In this document: piece by piece, positions 53,582 through 61,844 of the stretch | How positions within the stretch are numbered: the stretch's first letter is position 1 | Layout of the letters: the number at the start of each line of letters is the position of its first letter | Source of the DNA: Albirhodobacter sp042466415 | Lineage (GTDB): Bacteria; Pseudomonadota; Alphaproteobacteria; Rhodobacterales; Rhodobacteraceae | Length of the DNA: 64,000 nt | Direction of reading: 5' to 3' | Assembly (NCBI RefSeq): GCF_042466415.1 | Contig: NZ_JAXHCH010000002.1 | Coordinates: 1,922,001 to 1,986,000 of the forward strand | Translations under genes and position numbers: made by a program | Notes under the pieces: generated by a model | What the model was told of the DNA's origin: nothing | Databases searched by the model: none | Seen by the model: the letters and a program-made list of their open reading frames with translations, nothing else

Positions 53582-54169
53582 TCAGTGCAGCTTAACCGCG
53601 AGATCGAAGCAAACCACTTGATAATCCCCGTCATCAATGAAGACACGCGGCCCCAGCGGACGGGTCTCAAGCCCGCAACGTTTTGTCCACAACGGCCAGC
53701 TAGCAGCTGTGAGCGCTAACACTTGCGTCGCGCCAAGCTCGCGTGCGGTCTTGACCATCGCGTCGATCATCGTTGAGTGCACCCGCATCCGTTCAGCAAG
53801 CGGCGTGCAATTTGACACGAACACCCGCGAACACTCCCAGACGTGCTCCGCAACCGGCGCCTCTCCGTCGACCAAATCTTTCGGAATCGACGACAGCAAG
53901 CTGCGCTGAGCGTCCCGGATCATGTAGCTATAGATCCCGCATTGCGCTGTGGTCGGCGTCAGGCGAATCCCTGCGAGAACCCGCCCATTCTCGTGGATCG
54001 CGATCCAACGGCTCTGAGGCGTGTCATATTGATCGAATTCCATCCCCATCGCCTCGGGGAGGTTCCATTTCTTTTGAACAATGAAGGACTCTTTACGCGC
54101 GCGAAACAAGTTCGCAAACAATTCGCCATGATTATGCAGGTTCTCGAACGAGAGAGTTGTAGTTTGCAT
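53582..54169 (-). CDS. luxI: LuxI-type acyl-homoserine lactone synthase
   Basis: 195 residues from MQTTTLSFENLHNHG; earlier codons lie in luxR. Conserved LuxI residues are all seen: Arg-Lys-Glu-Ser-Phe (RKESF), Trp in KKWNLP, EFDQYD, GIRLTPT and WECSRVFV. It makes an N-acyl-homoserine lactone signal from SAM and acyl-ACP; acyl chain length cannot be read from sequence. It is 55 bases after luxR. The start is supported by GGAGA. Confidence 0.93.
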   Translation of the reverse strand: MQTTTLSFENLHNHGELFANLFRARKESFIVQKKWNLPEAMGMEFDQYDTPQSRWIAIHENGRVLAGIRLTPTTAQCGIYSYMIRDAQRSLLSSIPKDLVDGEAPVAEHVWECSRVFVSNCTPLAERMRVHSTMIDAMVKTARELGATQVLALTAASWPLWTKRCGLETRPLGPRVFIDDGDYQVVCFDLAVKLH

Positions 54170-54181
54170 GATGCCGTCTCC

Positions 54182-54190
54182 AGACAGGTT
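54182..54190 (-). promoter_or_regulatory. Half lux-box-like sequence before luxI
   Basis: AACCTGTCT on the minus strand, identical to one half of the dyad upstream of luxR, 12 bases before the luxI start. No matching second half. Confidence 0.2.
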
Positions 54191-54224
54191 GAGGAACAAA
54201 GTCCCTGCGGAGCGGAAGACGACA

Positions 54225-54836
54225 TTATAGCAAGCGCGAATCCTTAGCACGCTGGATCGCCTCGGCGAGGGTTCGGGCCATCAAACGTTGACGGGTAGAG
54301 ACAAGCCGCGCTTTCAGCGCACTTTCGGAGATGCCAAGCTTCGCGGCGGCTGCCGCATGCCGATCTCCCGCAGCAATTAGCCGCAGAGCTTCGATCTGAG
54401 CCTTCGTGAGGCTCTCTGGAGGTTCGGTCATCTCGTGCAAACGTTCGATCACGGCCAGAACGCGCGCCATTTCGTCATCGGAGAACTCTCGATCATCGCG
54501 AGCGACCGATGCGATTGTTCGAGACGAAATCGGGCCACACGACATGGTCAGCCCATAGCGAAGGCCATGCTCGGCCGCTTGCTCTAAGATTCCGAAGGGA
54601 TCAGGAATTTGCATTTCGGACCAGCGCGTTGCGCCCGTCGTGGCAAAGCCCCATGCGATCGTGGGATCACGCATGGCGAAGGCCTGATTGGTGTAGTGAT
54701 CCACCCAAGCCTGCGGATAAGTCATAAATGCCATAAGCGGTGCGGCCAAACGAATGTGCACACCGACATAATACCCCTGCGGGGAAAGCTGACTAAGTTC
54801 ATTTAATTGCAAATCAATTGCACTCTTCGCTGACAT
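54225..54836 (-). CDS. luxR: LuxR-type quorum-sensing regulator
   Basis: 203 residues. Autoinducer-binding part has YPQAWVDHYTNQAFAMRDPTIAW...TRWSEM with the conserved Trp, Tyr, Asp-Pro and Trp of signal-binding LuxR proteins. The C-terminal HTH (LTKAQIEALRLIAAGDRHAAAAAKLGISESALKARL) is recognisable but weaker than usual. Shorter than the ~240-residue family average, lacking part of the N-terminus. Upstream and co-directional with luxI. Confidence 0.92.
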   Translation of the reverse strand: MSAKSAIDLQLNELSQLSPQGYYVGVHIRLAAPLMAFMTYPQAWVDHYTNQAFAMRDPTIAWGFATTGATRWSEMQIPDPFGILEQAAEHGLRYGLTMSCGPISSRTIASVARDDREFSDDEMARVLAVIERLHEMTEPPESLTKAQIEALRLIAAGDRHAAAAAKLGISESALKARLVSTRQRLMARTLAEAIQRAKDSRLL

Positions 54837-54850
54837 TGCGATTCCGCCTT

Positions 54851-54874
54851 AAACCTGTCTTTTTAGATAGGTTT
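54851..54874. promoter_or_regulatory. lux-box-like dyad upstream of luxR
   Basis: AAACCTGTCT-TTTT-AGATAGGTTT, a near-perfect 10-base inverted repeat (9 of 10 match). The inner 20 bases (54853-54872) begin ACCTGT and end ATAGGT as in the V. fischeri lux box. It is only 17 bases upstream of the luxR ATG. Confidence 0.55.
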
Positions 54875-55006
54875 CGCCTTCCAGCGTCAACCTAAACTTG
54901 TATGCACTTCACCGCACTCACCGAACATATCTACGCGCACTGGCCACTCAATCCGGCGAAAGATATCGCTGTATCGGCCCATTTTAACCAGAACACGTCA
55001 GATATG

Positions 55007-55036
55007 AAAAAACCCCGCCGATTAAGGGCGGGGTTT
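55007..55036 (-). terminator. Terminator of the rpsM-rplQ operon
   Basis: Minus-strand hairpin AACCCCGCC...GGCGGGGTT followed by TTTTTT, 26 bases past the rplQ stop. Confidence 0.88.
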
Positions 55037-55061
55037 CTATAACGTAACGTAAGCGTAAGGC

Positions 55062-55481
55062 TTAGTCCGCTGCGTTCAGCTCTGCTTCAACGCGAGCTTT
55101 ATCGCCAGCGCCTTTAGCCGAGGTATCGCGCTCAACGAATTCGATGATTGCCATCGGAGCCATGTCGCCATAGCGGAAGCCGGCTTTCATGATGCGGATG
55201 TAACCACCTTGGCGCTCTTTGTAGCGCGGGCCGAGGATATCGAACAGCTTGGCAACATACTTGTCTTGCTTCAGCTGCGACGCGGCCTGACGGCGGGCGT
55301 GAAGATCGCCACGTTTTGCCAAGGTGATCATCTTTTCGATGATCGGGCGAAGCTCTTTCGCTTTTGGCAAAGTGGTTTTGATTTGTTCGTGCTCAATGAG
55401 CGAGCCGCACATGTTAGCGAACAGCGCTTTGCGGTGTTCATGAGTACGGTTTAGACGGCGGTAACCGCGAGCGTGACGCAT
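55062..55481 (-). CDS. rplQ: Ribosomal protein L17
   Basis: 139 residues: MRHARGYRRLNRTHEHRKALFANM, then LIEHEQIKTTLPKAKELRPIIEKMI and RYGDMAPMAIIEFVERD. Complete L17. Last gene of the alpha operon (rpsM-rpsK-rpoA-rplQ). Confidence 0.98.
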   Translation of the reverse strand: MRHARGYRRLNRTHEHRKALFANMCGSLIEHEQIKTTLPKAKELRPIIEKMITLAKRGDLHARRQAASQLKQDKYVAKLFDILGPRYKERQGGYIRIMKAGFRYGDMAPMAIIEFVERDTSAKGAGDKARVEAELNAAD

Positions 55482-55587
55482 GGTAATCTCCTATAGCGCT
55501 TTACTTTGTCCGGCAGCCCTGCGTGCGGGTCTGCTCTCCTTGGGGCATTGGTGCCCATATTTTCCCAGCCGACGCTGGCATTGAATA

Positions 55588-55610
55588 AGGGGCGTGTTAC
55601 CCACGCCCCT
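55588..55610 (-). other. Hairpin between rpoA and rplQ
   Basis: AGGGGCGTG-TTACC-CACGCCCCT, perfect 9-pair stem with a 5-base loop, 22 bases after the rpoA stop; followed on the minus strand by TTATTC. Possibly a partial terminator or RNA-processing site within the operon. Confidence 0.5.
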
Positions 55611-55632
55611 CTCTTTAGTCAAGCCGTGCGTA

Positions 55633-56649
55633 TCAGAATTGATCCTCAAAACGCTTAGCCAGATCTTCGATGTTTTCCGGCGGCCAGTCTTCGACTTCCA
55701 TCCCGAGATGCAGGCCCATGCCCGAAAGCACTTCCTTGATCTCGTTAAGGGACTTACGACCGAAGTTTGGCGTGCGGAGCATCTCTGCTTCGGTTTTCTG
55801 GATCAGATCACCGATGTAGACGATGTTGTCGTTCTTGAGGCAGTTTGCCGAACGCACCGAAAGCTCCAACTCGTCCACTTTCTTGAGCAGAAGCGGGTTG
55901 AACTCGAGACCGTCATCAGCGTCTTGCTTCGAAGCCGATTCCGGCTCGTCGAAGTTCACGAAGATGCCGAGCTGGTCTTGCAAGATGCGCGCAGCGTAAG
56001 CCACTGCGTCATCTGGCGTGAGCGAGCCATCGGTCTCGATTTTCATCGTCAGCTTGTCGTAATCGAGAACCTGACCTTCGCGGGTCGGTTGAACCTCGTA
56101 GGACACTTTCTTGACCGGCGAATAAATCGCATCGATCGGAATAAGGCCAATCGGCGCGTCTTCCGGACGGTTTTTATCCGCGGCAACATAGCCTTTGCCG
56201 GTATTCACGGTGAGTTCCATGAACAAGTCGGCGCCGTCATCGAGGTGACAGATCACGTGATCTTTGTTGAGAACTTCGATGCCGTTCGACTCGGAGATAT
56301 CACCGGCCGTGACAATGCCCGGACCTTTCGCGGAGATCGAAAGACGCTTCGGCCCTTCGACTTCCATCTTCAGAGCAACACCTTTGAGGTTCAGAACGAT
56401 GTCGGTGACGTCTTCACGCACACCAGCCACCGAGGAGAACTCGTGGAGGACGTTGTCTATCTGCACGGAGGTAATTGCCGCACCTTGCAACGACGACATC
56501 AATACGCGACGCAGGGCATTACCCAATGTCAGGCCAAAGCCGCGCTCGAGCGGCTCTGCGATGACGGTAGCTTGGCGTTGGGGATCGTTGCCCGCTTTGA
56601 CGTCAAGCTGTTGTGGCTTGATCAGCTCGGCCCAATTCTTGTGGATCAT
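55633..56649 (-). CDS. rpoA: RNA polymerase alpha subunit
   Basis: 338 residues from [16 protein letters not shown]. N-terminal assembly domain with [28 protein letters not shown]-type motif, flexible linker, and C-terminal DNA/activator-binding domain ([44 protein letters not shown]). Normal length. 116 bases after rpsK. Confidence 0.98.
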   Translation of the reverse strand: [338 protein letters not shown]

Positions 56650-56765
56650 GCAGTGCCTCCATTCCAGTTTTCGCATCATGATCAACGCGAAAACGCCCGA
56701 GGAAAAGTAAGAAAAGACCTAAGCCGTGCGGATGTTTCCACACGGCTTAGATCGCAATAGTCGAA

Positions 56766-57155
56766 TTAGACGCGGCGGCGCTTCGGCGGACGGCAACCGT
56801 TATGCGCCATCGGCGTCACGTCGCGGATCGACGTGATGTTGAAGCCAGCAGCAGCCAACGCGCGAAGCGCCGACTCACGGCCCGAACCTGGGCCTTGCAC
56901 TTCAACTTCAAGCGTTTTCACGCCGTGTTCTTGTGCCTTGCGGCCAGCATCTTCAGCAGCCATCTGTGCGGCATAAGGGGTCGACTTACGCGAACCCTTG
57001 AAGCCCATGGTGCCCGAGGACGACCAAGAGATAGCGTTGCCCTGAACGTCGGAGATCAGGATTTTGGTGTTGTTGAACGACGAGTTCACATGCGCAACAC
57101 CAGCTGCGATGTTTTTACGTTCTTTGCGTTTAACGCGGGTTTTATCACGTGCCAT
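56766..57155 (-). CDS. rpsK: Ribosomal protein S11
   Basis: 129 residues with NIAAGVAHVNSSFNNTKILISDVQGNAISWSS and the C-terminal ITSIRDVTPMAHNGCRPPKRRRV. Complete S11. Confidence 0.98.
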   Translation of the reverse strand: MARDKTRVKRKERKNIAAGVAHVNSSFNNTKILISDVQGNAISWSSSGTMGFKGSRKSTPYAAQMAAEDAGRKAQEHGVKTLEVEVQGPGSGRESALRALAAAGFNITSIRDVTPMAHNGCRPPKRRRV

Positions 57156-57170
57156 ATTTCAACGCTCCCC

Positions 57171-57539
57171 TTACTTCTTCTTGCCAGCGATGGCTTTTGC
57201 AGGGCCCTTACGGGTACGAGCGTTGGTGTGGGTCCGTTGACCGCGCACCGGCAGGTTGCGACGATGGCGCAGACCGCGGTAGCAACCCAGATCCATCAAA
57301 CGCTTCACGTTCATCGTGGTCTCGCGACGCAGGTCGCCTTCCACGGTGAAGTTAGCATCGATGTATTCACGGATCGCGAGCACTTCGGAATCCGAAAGCT
57401 CGTTGACGCGACGGGTGCGGTCGATGCCGACGCCTTCGCAGATGAGTTCAGCGGTATGCGAACCAATACCGGTGATGTAGGTCAATGCGATCGGGACGCG
57501 TTTCCCGGTCGGAATGTTGACGCCAGCAATACGTGCCAT
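57171..57539 (-). CDS. rpsM: Ribosomal protein S13
   Basis: 122 residues: MARIAGVNIPTGKRVPIALTYITGIG, NVKRLMDLGCYRGLRHRRNLPVRGQRTHTNARTRKG. Complete S13, first gene of the alpha operon; preceded by a structured leader and a likely promoter. Confidence 0.98.
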   Translation of the reverse strand: MARIAGVNIPTGKRVPIALTYITGIGSHTAELICEGVGIDRTRRVNELSDSEVLAIREYIDANFTVEGDLRRETTMNVKRLMDLGCYRGLRHRRNLPVRGQRTHTNARTRKGPAKAIAGKKK

Positions 57540-57600
57540 GCGTAATCCTTATTGTTGCGGTTCCGTAACCCCAGAACCTTTTTTCACAACTCCACCATCA

Positions 57601-57644
57601 GTTTTCCCTGCTGGCGGAACGATCACTACGGCAGGTGGGAAAAC
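57601..57644 (-). other. Leader hairpin upstream of rpsM
   Basis: GTTTTCCC (57601-57608) and GGGAAAAC (57637-57644) are perfect 8-base arms with inner TGC/GCA pairing, about 62-105 bases before the rpsM start and inside the predicted leader. No T run. Candidate autoregulatory RNA structure. Confidence 0.45.
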
Positions 57645-57680
57645 CCGATACCCCGCAGCGATTCTCCTTCGAGACGACGT

Positions 57681-57709
57681 GACCTAGAGCGAATTTCCGC
57701 TTCGGTCAA
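57681..57709 (-). promoter_or_regulatory. Candidate alpha-operon promoter
   Basis: Minus strand TTGACC (57704-57709) and TAGGTC (57681-57686) with a 17-base spacer. It would give rpsM-rpsK-rpoA-rplQ its own start, independent of secY-adk. Confidence 0.5.
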
Positions 57710-57724
57710 GCCATCACGATAATT

Positions 57725-58378
57725 TCATGCTTGCTGATCGAGAATCTCTGCCATTTGGCGCGCGACCTCGTCGATTTCCGCAAGGCCATCGACGCCAAAC
57801 AAATCGCCCTGCGCGTAGTAATACCCGATCAACGGCGACGTTTTTTTGTAATATTCCATCAGGCGAGTCTTGAGACTTTCAGCATTGTCATCTGCGCGAC
57901 GCTTGAGATCGTGCGATCCACATTCGTCGCAAGTGCCCTCGACCTTCGTCGGCTTGGTCTCATCGTGATAGACCTCACCACAATTACCGCAAGTGAAACG
58001 GCCCGTAATGCGGCGAACTAAGGCAGCATCATCGACCCGCATCTCAATCACGGCATTCAACGAAGCACCATTGCGCGCGAGCAATTGGCCGAGCGCGTCG
58101 GCCTGTGGAAGCGTGCGCGGGAAGCCATCAAAGATAAACCCGTTTCCGCCCGCGGTCTTGATCTGCTCCTCGATCAAGCCGATCACGATCTCATCCGTCA
58201 CCAATTCGCCGCGGCTCATAACATCCGCAACTTTTTTACCCATCTCAGAGCCGGAGCCCATCGCCGCCCGCAACATATCACCGGTCGAGAGCTGGATCAT
58301 GCCCCGCTCCTCAACGAGCTTGCGCGCTTGCGTCCCTTTACCAGCGCCCGGTGGTCCAAGCAGGATGATGTTGATCAT
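57725..58378 (-). CDS. adk: Adenylate kinase with zinc-type lid
   Basis: 217 residues. P-loop GPPGAGKGTQA, FDGFPRTLPQAD and the lid with two Cys pairs CGNC (about 130-133) and CDEC (about 150-153), as in zinc-binding lids. It interconverts AMP, ADP and ATP. 59 bases after secY, the usual neighbour. Confidence 0.97.
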   Translation of the reverse strand: MINIILLGPPGAGKGTQARKLVEERGMIQLSTGDMLRAAMGSGSEMGKKVADVMSRGELVTDEIVIGLIEEQIKTAGGNGFIFDGFPRTLPQADALGQLLARNGASLNAVIEMRVDDAALVRRITGRFTCGNCGEVYHDETKPTKVEGTCDECGSHDLKRRADDNAESLKTRLMEYYKKTSPLIGYYYAQGDLFGVDGLAEIDEVARQMAEILDQQA

Positions 58379-58437
58379 AATTTTTCCTCTAGCTAACGAG
58401 CACGCCGGCGAAGTTCGTATGGAATAGCCTACGCGCG

Positions 58438-59793
58438 TTAGCGGCGCGTAGGTGCTTTTTTCGCTTTCCGCTTCCCACGCAGTTGCGAGCGCTCGATGAG
58501 CCCCTCGTACTGATGCGCGAGCAGATGGGATTGGATCTGGTTGATCGTGTCCATCGTCACCGAAACCACGATCAAAACCGACGTACCGCCGAAGTAGAAC
58601 GGAATGGCCAGCTGCGAACGCAGGATTTCAGGCAGAAGGCAAACCGCCGCGAGATAAGCAGACCCGAGGACCAAAATCCGAGCGACGACGTAATCAAGGT
58701 AATCCTCTGTCTTACGCCCCGGACGGATGCCAGGAATGAACCCCCCTTGCTTTTGAAGGTTCTCAGCGACCTCGTCGGATTTAAACGCCACATTCGCGGT
58801 GTAGAAATACGAGAAGAAGACGATCATCGTCACGAAGAACAGAAGGTAGAGCGGCTGACCTGGCCCAAAGTAGGCGAGGATCGTTGACATGATCGGGCCA
58901 GTCGAATCCCCCGAGAACGTCGCGATCGTCGTTGGCAACAAAAGAAGCGACGACGCGAAAATCGCAGGGATAACACCGGCTGGGTTTACCTTGATCGGCA
59001 AGTGCGACGATCCGCCGTCATAGACCTTCATCCCGACCTGACGGCGGGGGTATTGAATATGAATCTTCCGGAGCGCCCGCTCCATGAACACAACGAATGC
59101 AATTACCGCGACCACCATAACGATCACAGCAAGGATAACACCCCAGTGGATGGTGCCGGAACGACCTTGGCTCAGGAACTGAGCCAGCGCCGCTGGAATT
59201 TCTGCAACAATGCCAACGAAGATGATCAGCGAAATACCGTTGCCGATACCGCGAGCGGTGATCTGTTCACCCACCCACATCAGGAACATTGTGCCGCCGA
59301 CAAGCGTGACGACGACCGTCAAGCGGAAGAACAGGCCCGGATCATGCGCCAGATCACCGGCCTCCAAGGACGCCGCCAATCCCCACGCTTGGAACAGCGC
59401 GAGTAGCACCGTCGCGTAACGCGTATACTGGTTGATTTTCTTACGGCCTTGCTCGCCCTCTTTCTTCAATTGTTCCAAAGCTGGGAACATCGAAGACATG
59501 AGCTGAACGATAATCGACGCCGAAATATACGGCATGATCCCGAGAGCGAAGATACCCATCCGGCCAAGCGCGCCGCCGGTGAACATCGACAGAATGCCGC
59601 CGAGGCCCGCCGAAGCGCCGTCCATGAATTCACGCAGCGCAGCTGCGTCGATACCTGGGACCGGGATATACGTGCCGAGGCGGTAAACCATCAGCATACC
59701 GATAGTGAAGAAGATGCGCTGACGAAGCTCGGTTGCCTTACCCAAGGCGCCCCAGCTGAGATTCGCCGCCATTTGCTCTGCAGCAGATGCCAT
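58438..59793 (-). CDS. secY: Preprotein translocase subunit SecY
   Basis: 451 residues from MASAAEQMAANLSWGALGKATELRQRI; six earlier codons are unsupported. Ten membrane segments with YRLGTYIPVPGID, GIFALGIMPYISASIIVQLM, GIGNGISLIIFVGI, NPAGVIPAIFASSLL and KQGGFIPGIRPG. Channel subunit of SecYEG. A C-terminal basic tail ends KKAPTRR. It is 103 bases after rplO. Confidence 0.98.
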   Translation of the reverse strand: MASAAEQMAANLSWGALGKATELRQRIFFTIGMLMVYRLGTYIPVPGIDAAALREFMDGASAGLGGILSMFTGGALGRMGIFALGIMPYISASIIVQLMSSMFPALEQLKKEGEQGRKKINQYTRYATVLLALFQAWGLAASLEAGDLAHDPGLFFRLTVVVTLVGGTMFLMWVGEQITARGIGNGISLIIFVGIVAEIPAALAQFLSQGRSGTIHWGVILAVIVMVVAVIAFVVFMERALRKIHIQYPRRQVGMKVYDGGSSHLPIKVNPAGVIPAIFASSLLLLPTTIATFSGDSTGPIMSTILAYFGPGQPLYLLFFVTMIVFFSYFYTANVAFKSDEVAENLQKQGGFIPGIRPGRKTEDYLDYVVARILVLGSAYLAAVCLLPEILRSQLAIPFYFGGTSVLIVVSVTMDTINQIQSHLLAHQYEGLIERSQLRGKRKAKKAPTRR

Positions 59794-59896
59794 GTGACCT
59801 GTCTCTTTCATGAAAGCACCGCCGGACCGTTTCCGGTCGGCGGTGCTTGGAAACCTAGTTGCCTATGTAAGCGGGCGCAGCCCTACTCACAACCGC

Positions 59897-60367
59897 TTAT
59901 TCAGCCGCAGCAACCGCAACCGTCAGCGTGCCGCCAGCTTTTGCAACAGCTTCGATAGCTGCTTTGGAAGCACCGGTCACGTTGAGGATCAATTTCGAAG
60001 TTGCTTGACCCTTGGCAAGCACCCGGATCCCGTCCAGCTTGCGGCGCACGAGGCCCGAAGCGACGAGGATATCCTCGGTGATCTCAACTTTACCGTCGAG
60101 TTTGCCTTCAGCGATGAACTTTTCGATCGCGCCGATGTTGGTCACCGCGAAGGATTTAGCATTCGGCGCCGTGAAGCCGCGCTTCGGCAAACGGCGGTAC
60201 AGTGGCATCTGGCCGCCTTCGTAGCCGCCGATGGCGACGCCCGAACGCGATTTTTGACCCTTGATACCGCGGCCACCCATCTTACCTTTGCCCGAACCAG
60301 GGCCACGTGCTACGCGCTTTTTGCGTTTCGCTGCGCCGGCATTATCTGAAAGTTCATGAAGTTTCAT
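59897..60367 (-). CDS. rplO: Ribosomal protein L15
   Basis: 156 residues: MKLHELSDNAGAAKRKKRVARGPGSGKGKMGGRGIKGQKSRSGV, YEGGQMPLYRRLPKRGF. Complete L15. A promoter-like pair lies upstream, right after rraB. Confidence 0.98.
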   Translation of the reverse strand: MKLHELSDNAGAAKRKKRVARGPGSGKGKMGGRGIKGQKSRSGVAIGGYEGGQMPLYRRLPKRGFTAPNAKSFAVTNIGAIEKFIAEGKLDGKVEITEDILVASGLVRRKLDGIRVLAKGQATSKLILNVTGASKAAIEAVAKAGGTLTVAVAAAE

Positions 60368-60490
60368 GTCGCTATCTCCTTGGCCGGAACTGCCCTACCA
60401 GCGACGGATGGGGCAAACACGGCATTTTTTACTTGAAGCGGGGGAATTACCCACGCAATGATTCTTGGCCCCAACAGAGGCCACCGCGCG

Positions 60491-60519
60491 GCTATACAGG
60501 CGACGCGCCACGATAGCAA
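60491..60519 (-). promoter_or_regulatory. Candidate rplO-secY-adk promoter
   Basis: Minus strand TTGCTA (60514-60519) and TATAGC (60491-60496), spacer 17 bases, directly after the rraB stop at 60528. It would restart transcription of rplO-secY-adk. Confidence 0.5.
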
Positions 60520-60527
60520 GGCTTCGA

Positions 60528-60845
60528 TCACCCGCCGAAGAAACCCCACCCATCGGGCTCAAGTCCAAACCCATCAGCGAGCACAGTCAAGCGTTCCTCA
60601 TGTGTCCATAGGCCCTCGACCGTCAACGGTTCATCGCCCGTCGTGACCTCGACGCAATCCTCATCCTCAATCCAATCAGCGGCATAGCCTGCCGCCTCCA
60701 CCGCATCGATAAAGGCTTCAAAATCAGCCGCACCCTCATCATCGACGAATTGGAAGCTCACCACAGCTGACGCGGGCAAGCCGTGGTCCGCCCTGATCTG
60801 CTCGAAGATCGCCTCGGTCTCTGTTTTCTGTGCTGACAAGTCCAT
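60528..60845 (-). CDS. rraB: RNase E inhibitor family protein RraB
   Basis: 105 residues from MDLSAQKTETEAIFEQI, with AAGGAGG before the ATG. RraB-like: acidic N-terminal helix, VSFQFVDDEGAADFEAFIDAVEAAGYAADWIEDEDCVEVTT and a C-terminal LTVLADGFGLEPDGWGFFGG. E. coli RraB binds RNase E and slows mRNA decay. Placement between rpmD and rplO, after a terminator, is unusual for the spc operon. Confidence 0.88.
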   Translation of the reverse strand: MDLSAQKTETEAIFEQIRADHGLPASAVVSFQFVDDEGAADFEAFIDAVEAAGYAADWIEDEDCVEVTTGDEPLTVEGLWTHEERLTVLADGFGLEPDGWGFFGG

Positions 60846-60910
60846 TTTCCGGCCTCCTTGATGTGCCCGATAACACCCACGCTCCAATACCTGTGGATGA
60901 CCCGCAAATG

Positions 60911-60945
60911 AAAACGCCCCACCATTTGGCGGGGCGTTTCAAAAT
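60911..60945 (-). terminator. Terminator after rpmD
   Basis: AAACGCCCC...GGGGCGTTT stem with a T run on the minus strand, 17 bases past the rpmD stop, splitting the spc cluster. Confidence 0.8.
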
Positions 60946-60961
60946 TTTCAAGAGGGGCTAC

Positions 60962-61153
60962 TTAGCCCTTCTCTTCCACGATGGTCACGAGATGCGGGAT
61001 CTTGTTGACCATACCGCGGACCGAAGGAGTATCCTCCAGCTCACGTGTGCGGTTGATTTTGCCAAGGCCAAGACCCTTGAGGGTCGCAGCTTGGATCGCC
61101 GGACGGCGAGCCGCCGAAGCAGTTTGCTTCACAACGATAGTTTTTTTCGACAT
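60962..61153 (-). CDS. rpmD: Ribosomal protein L30
   Basis: 63 residues: TIVVKQTASAARRPAIQAATLKGLGLGKINRTRELEDTPSVRGMVNKIPHLV. Complete L30 of bacterial type. Confidence 0.97.
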   Translation of the reverse strand: MSKKTIVVKQTASAARRPAIQAATLKGLGLGKINRTRELEDTPSVRGMVNKIPHLVTIVEEKG

Positions 61154-61164
61154 GTCCGAGCTCC

Positions 61165-61731
61165 TTATGCTTCAGCCGTAGCGTCAGCTTCGGCTTCCGG
61201 CTTCTTCAGGATGTCTGCCACTTTCTTACCGCGACGTTGCGCGATTTGACGTGGCGAGGCTTCCTTCTTGAGGCCGTCGATGGTTGCGCGGATCATGTTG
61301 TAGGGGTTCTGCGAGCCAAGCGACTTCGCAACAACGTCCTGCACACCGAGCATCTCGAAGACTGCACGCATTGGACCACCAGCGATGATACCGGTACCGG
61401 CAGGAGCCGTCCGCATCACTACTTTGCCAGCGCCGTGACGGCCTTCCATATCGTGATGGAGGGTCCGTGCGTCCTTCAATGCAACACGAACGAGCGAACG
61501 CTTCGCTTGCTCAGTTGCCTTACGGATCGCTTCAGGGACTTCTTTCGCTTTACCTTTGCCGAAGCCGACGCGACCACGTTGGTCACCGACGACGACGAGT
61601 GCTGCGAAACCGAAGCGCTTACCACCCTTCACGGTTTTCGATACACGGTTGATCGCTACGAGACGATCTGCGAATTCCGGGGTTTCTTCGCGCGTCTCGC
61701 GACGGTCCCGACGGTTTTCACGTTCTGCCAT
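61165..61731 (-). CDS. rpsE: Ribosomal protein S5
   Basis: 188 residues from MAERENRRDRRETREETPEFADRL, with AAAGGA nine bases upstream. RVSKTVKGGKRFGFAALVVVGDQRGRVGFGKGKAKEVPEAIRKA and the S5 C-terminal domain with GTGIIAGGPMRAVFEMLGVQDVVAKSLGSQNPYN. Complete. Confidence 0.97.
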   Translation of the reverse strand: MAERENRRDRRETREETPEFADRLVAINRVSKTVKGGKRFGFAALVVVGDQRGRVGFGKGKAKEVPEAIRKATEQAKRSLVRVALKDARTLHHDMEGRHGAGKVVMRTAPAGTGIIAGGPMRAVFEMLGVQDVVAKSLGSQNPYNMIRATIDGLKKEASPRQIAQRRGKKVADILKKPEAEADATAEA

Positions 61732-61844
61732 TTGAGGCATTCCTTTCGTGAATGGCGTGGTTTCACGCCGATAAATCCAACCCAAGTGAGCGGCCCGAAA
61801 GCCGCCCCCGGGTCATCGGGGGGACGCGAACGTCCCCCACCAAA

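Noticed and set aside
55594..56760. Plus-strand frame opposite rpoA (388 residues)
   Set aside because: Antisense shadow of rpoA.
58428..58452. Hairpin at the secY stop (CCTACGCGC/GCGCGTAGG) as a terminator
   Set aside because: No T run, and it covers the secY stop codon with adk only 59 bases further; it is more likely incidental or a weak RNA structure.
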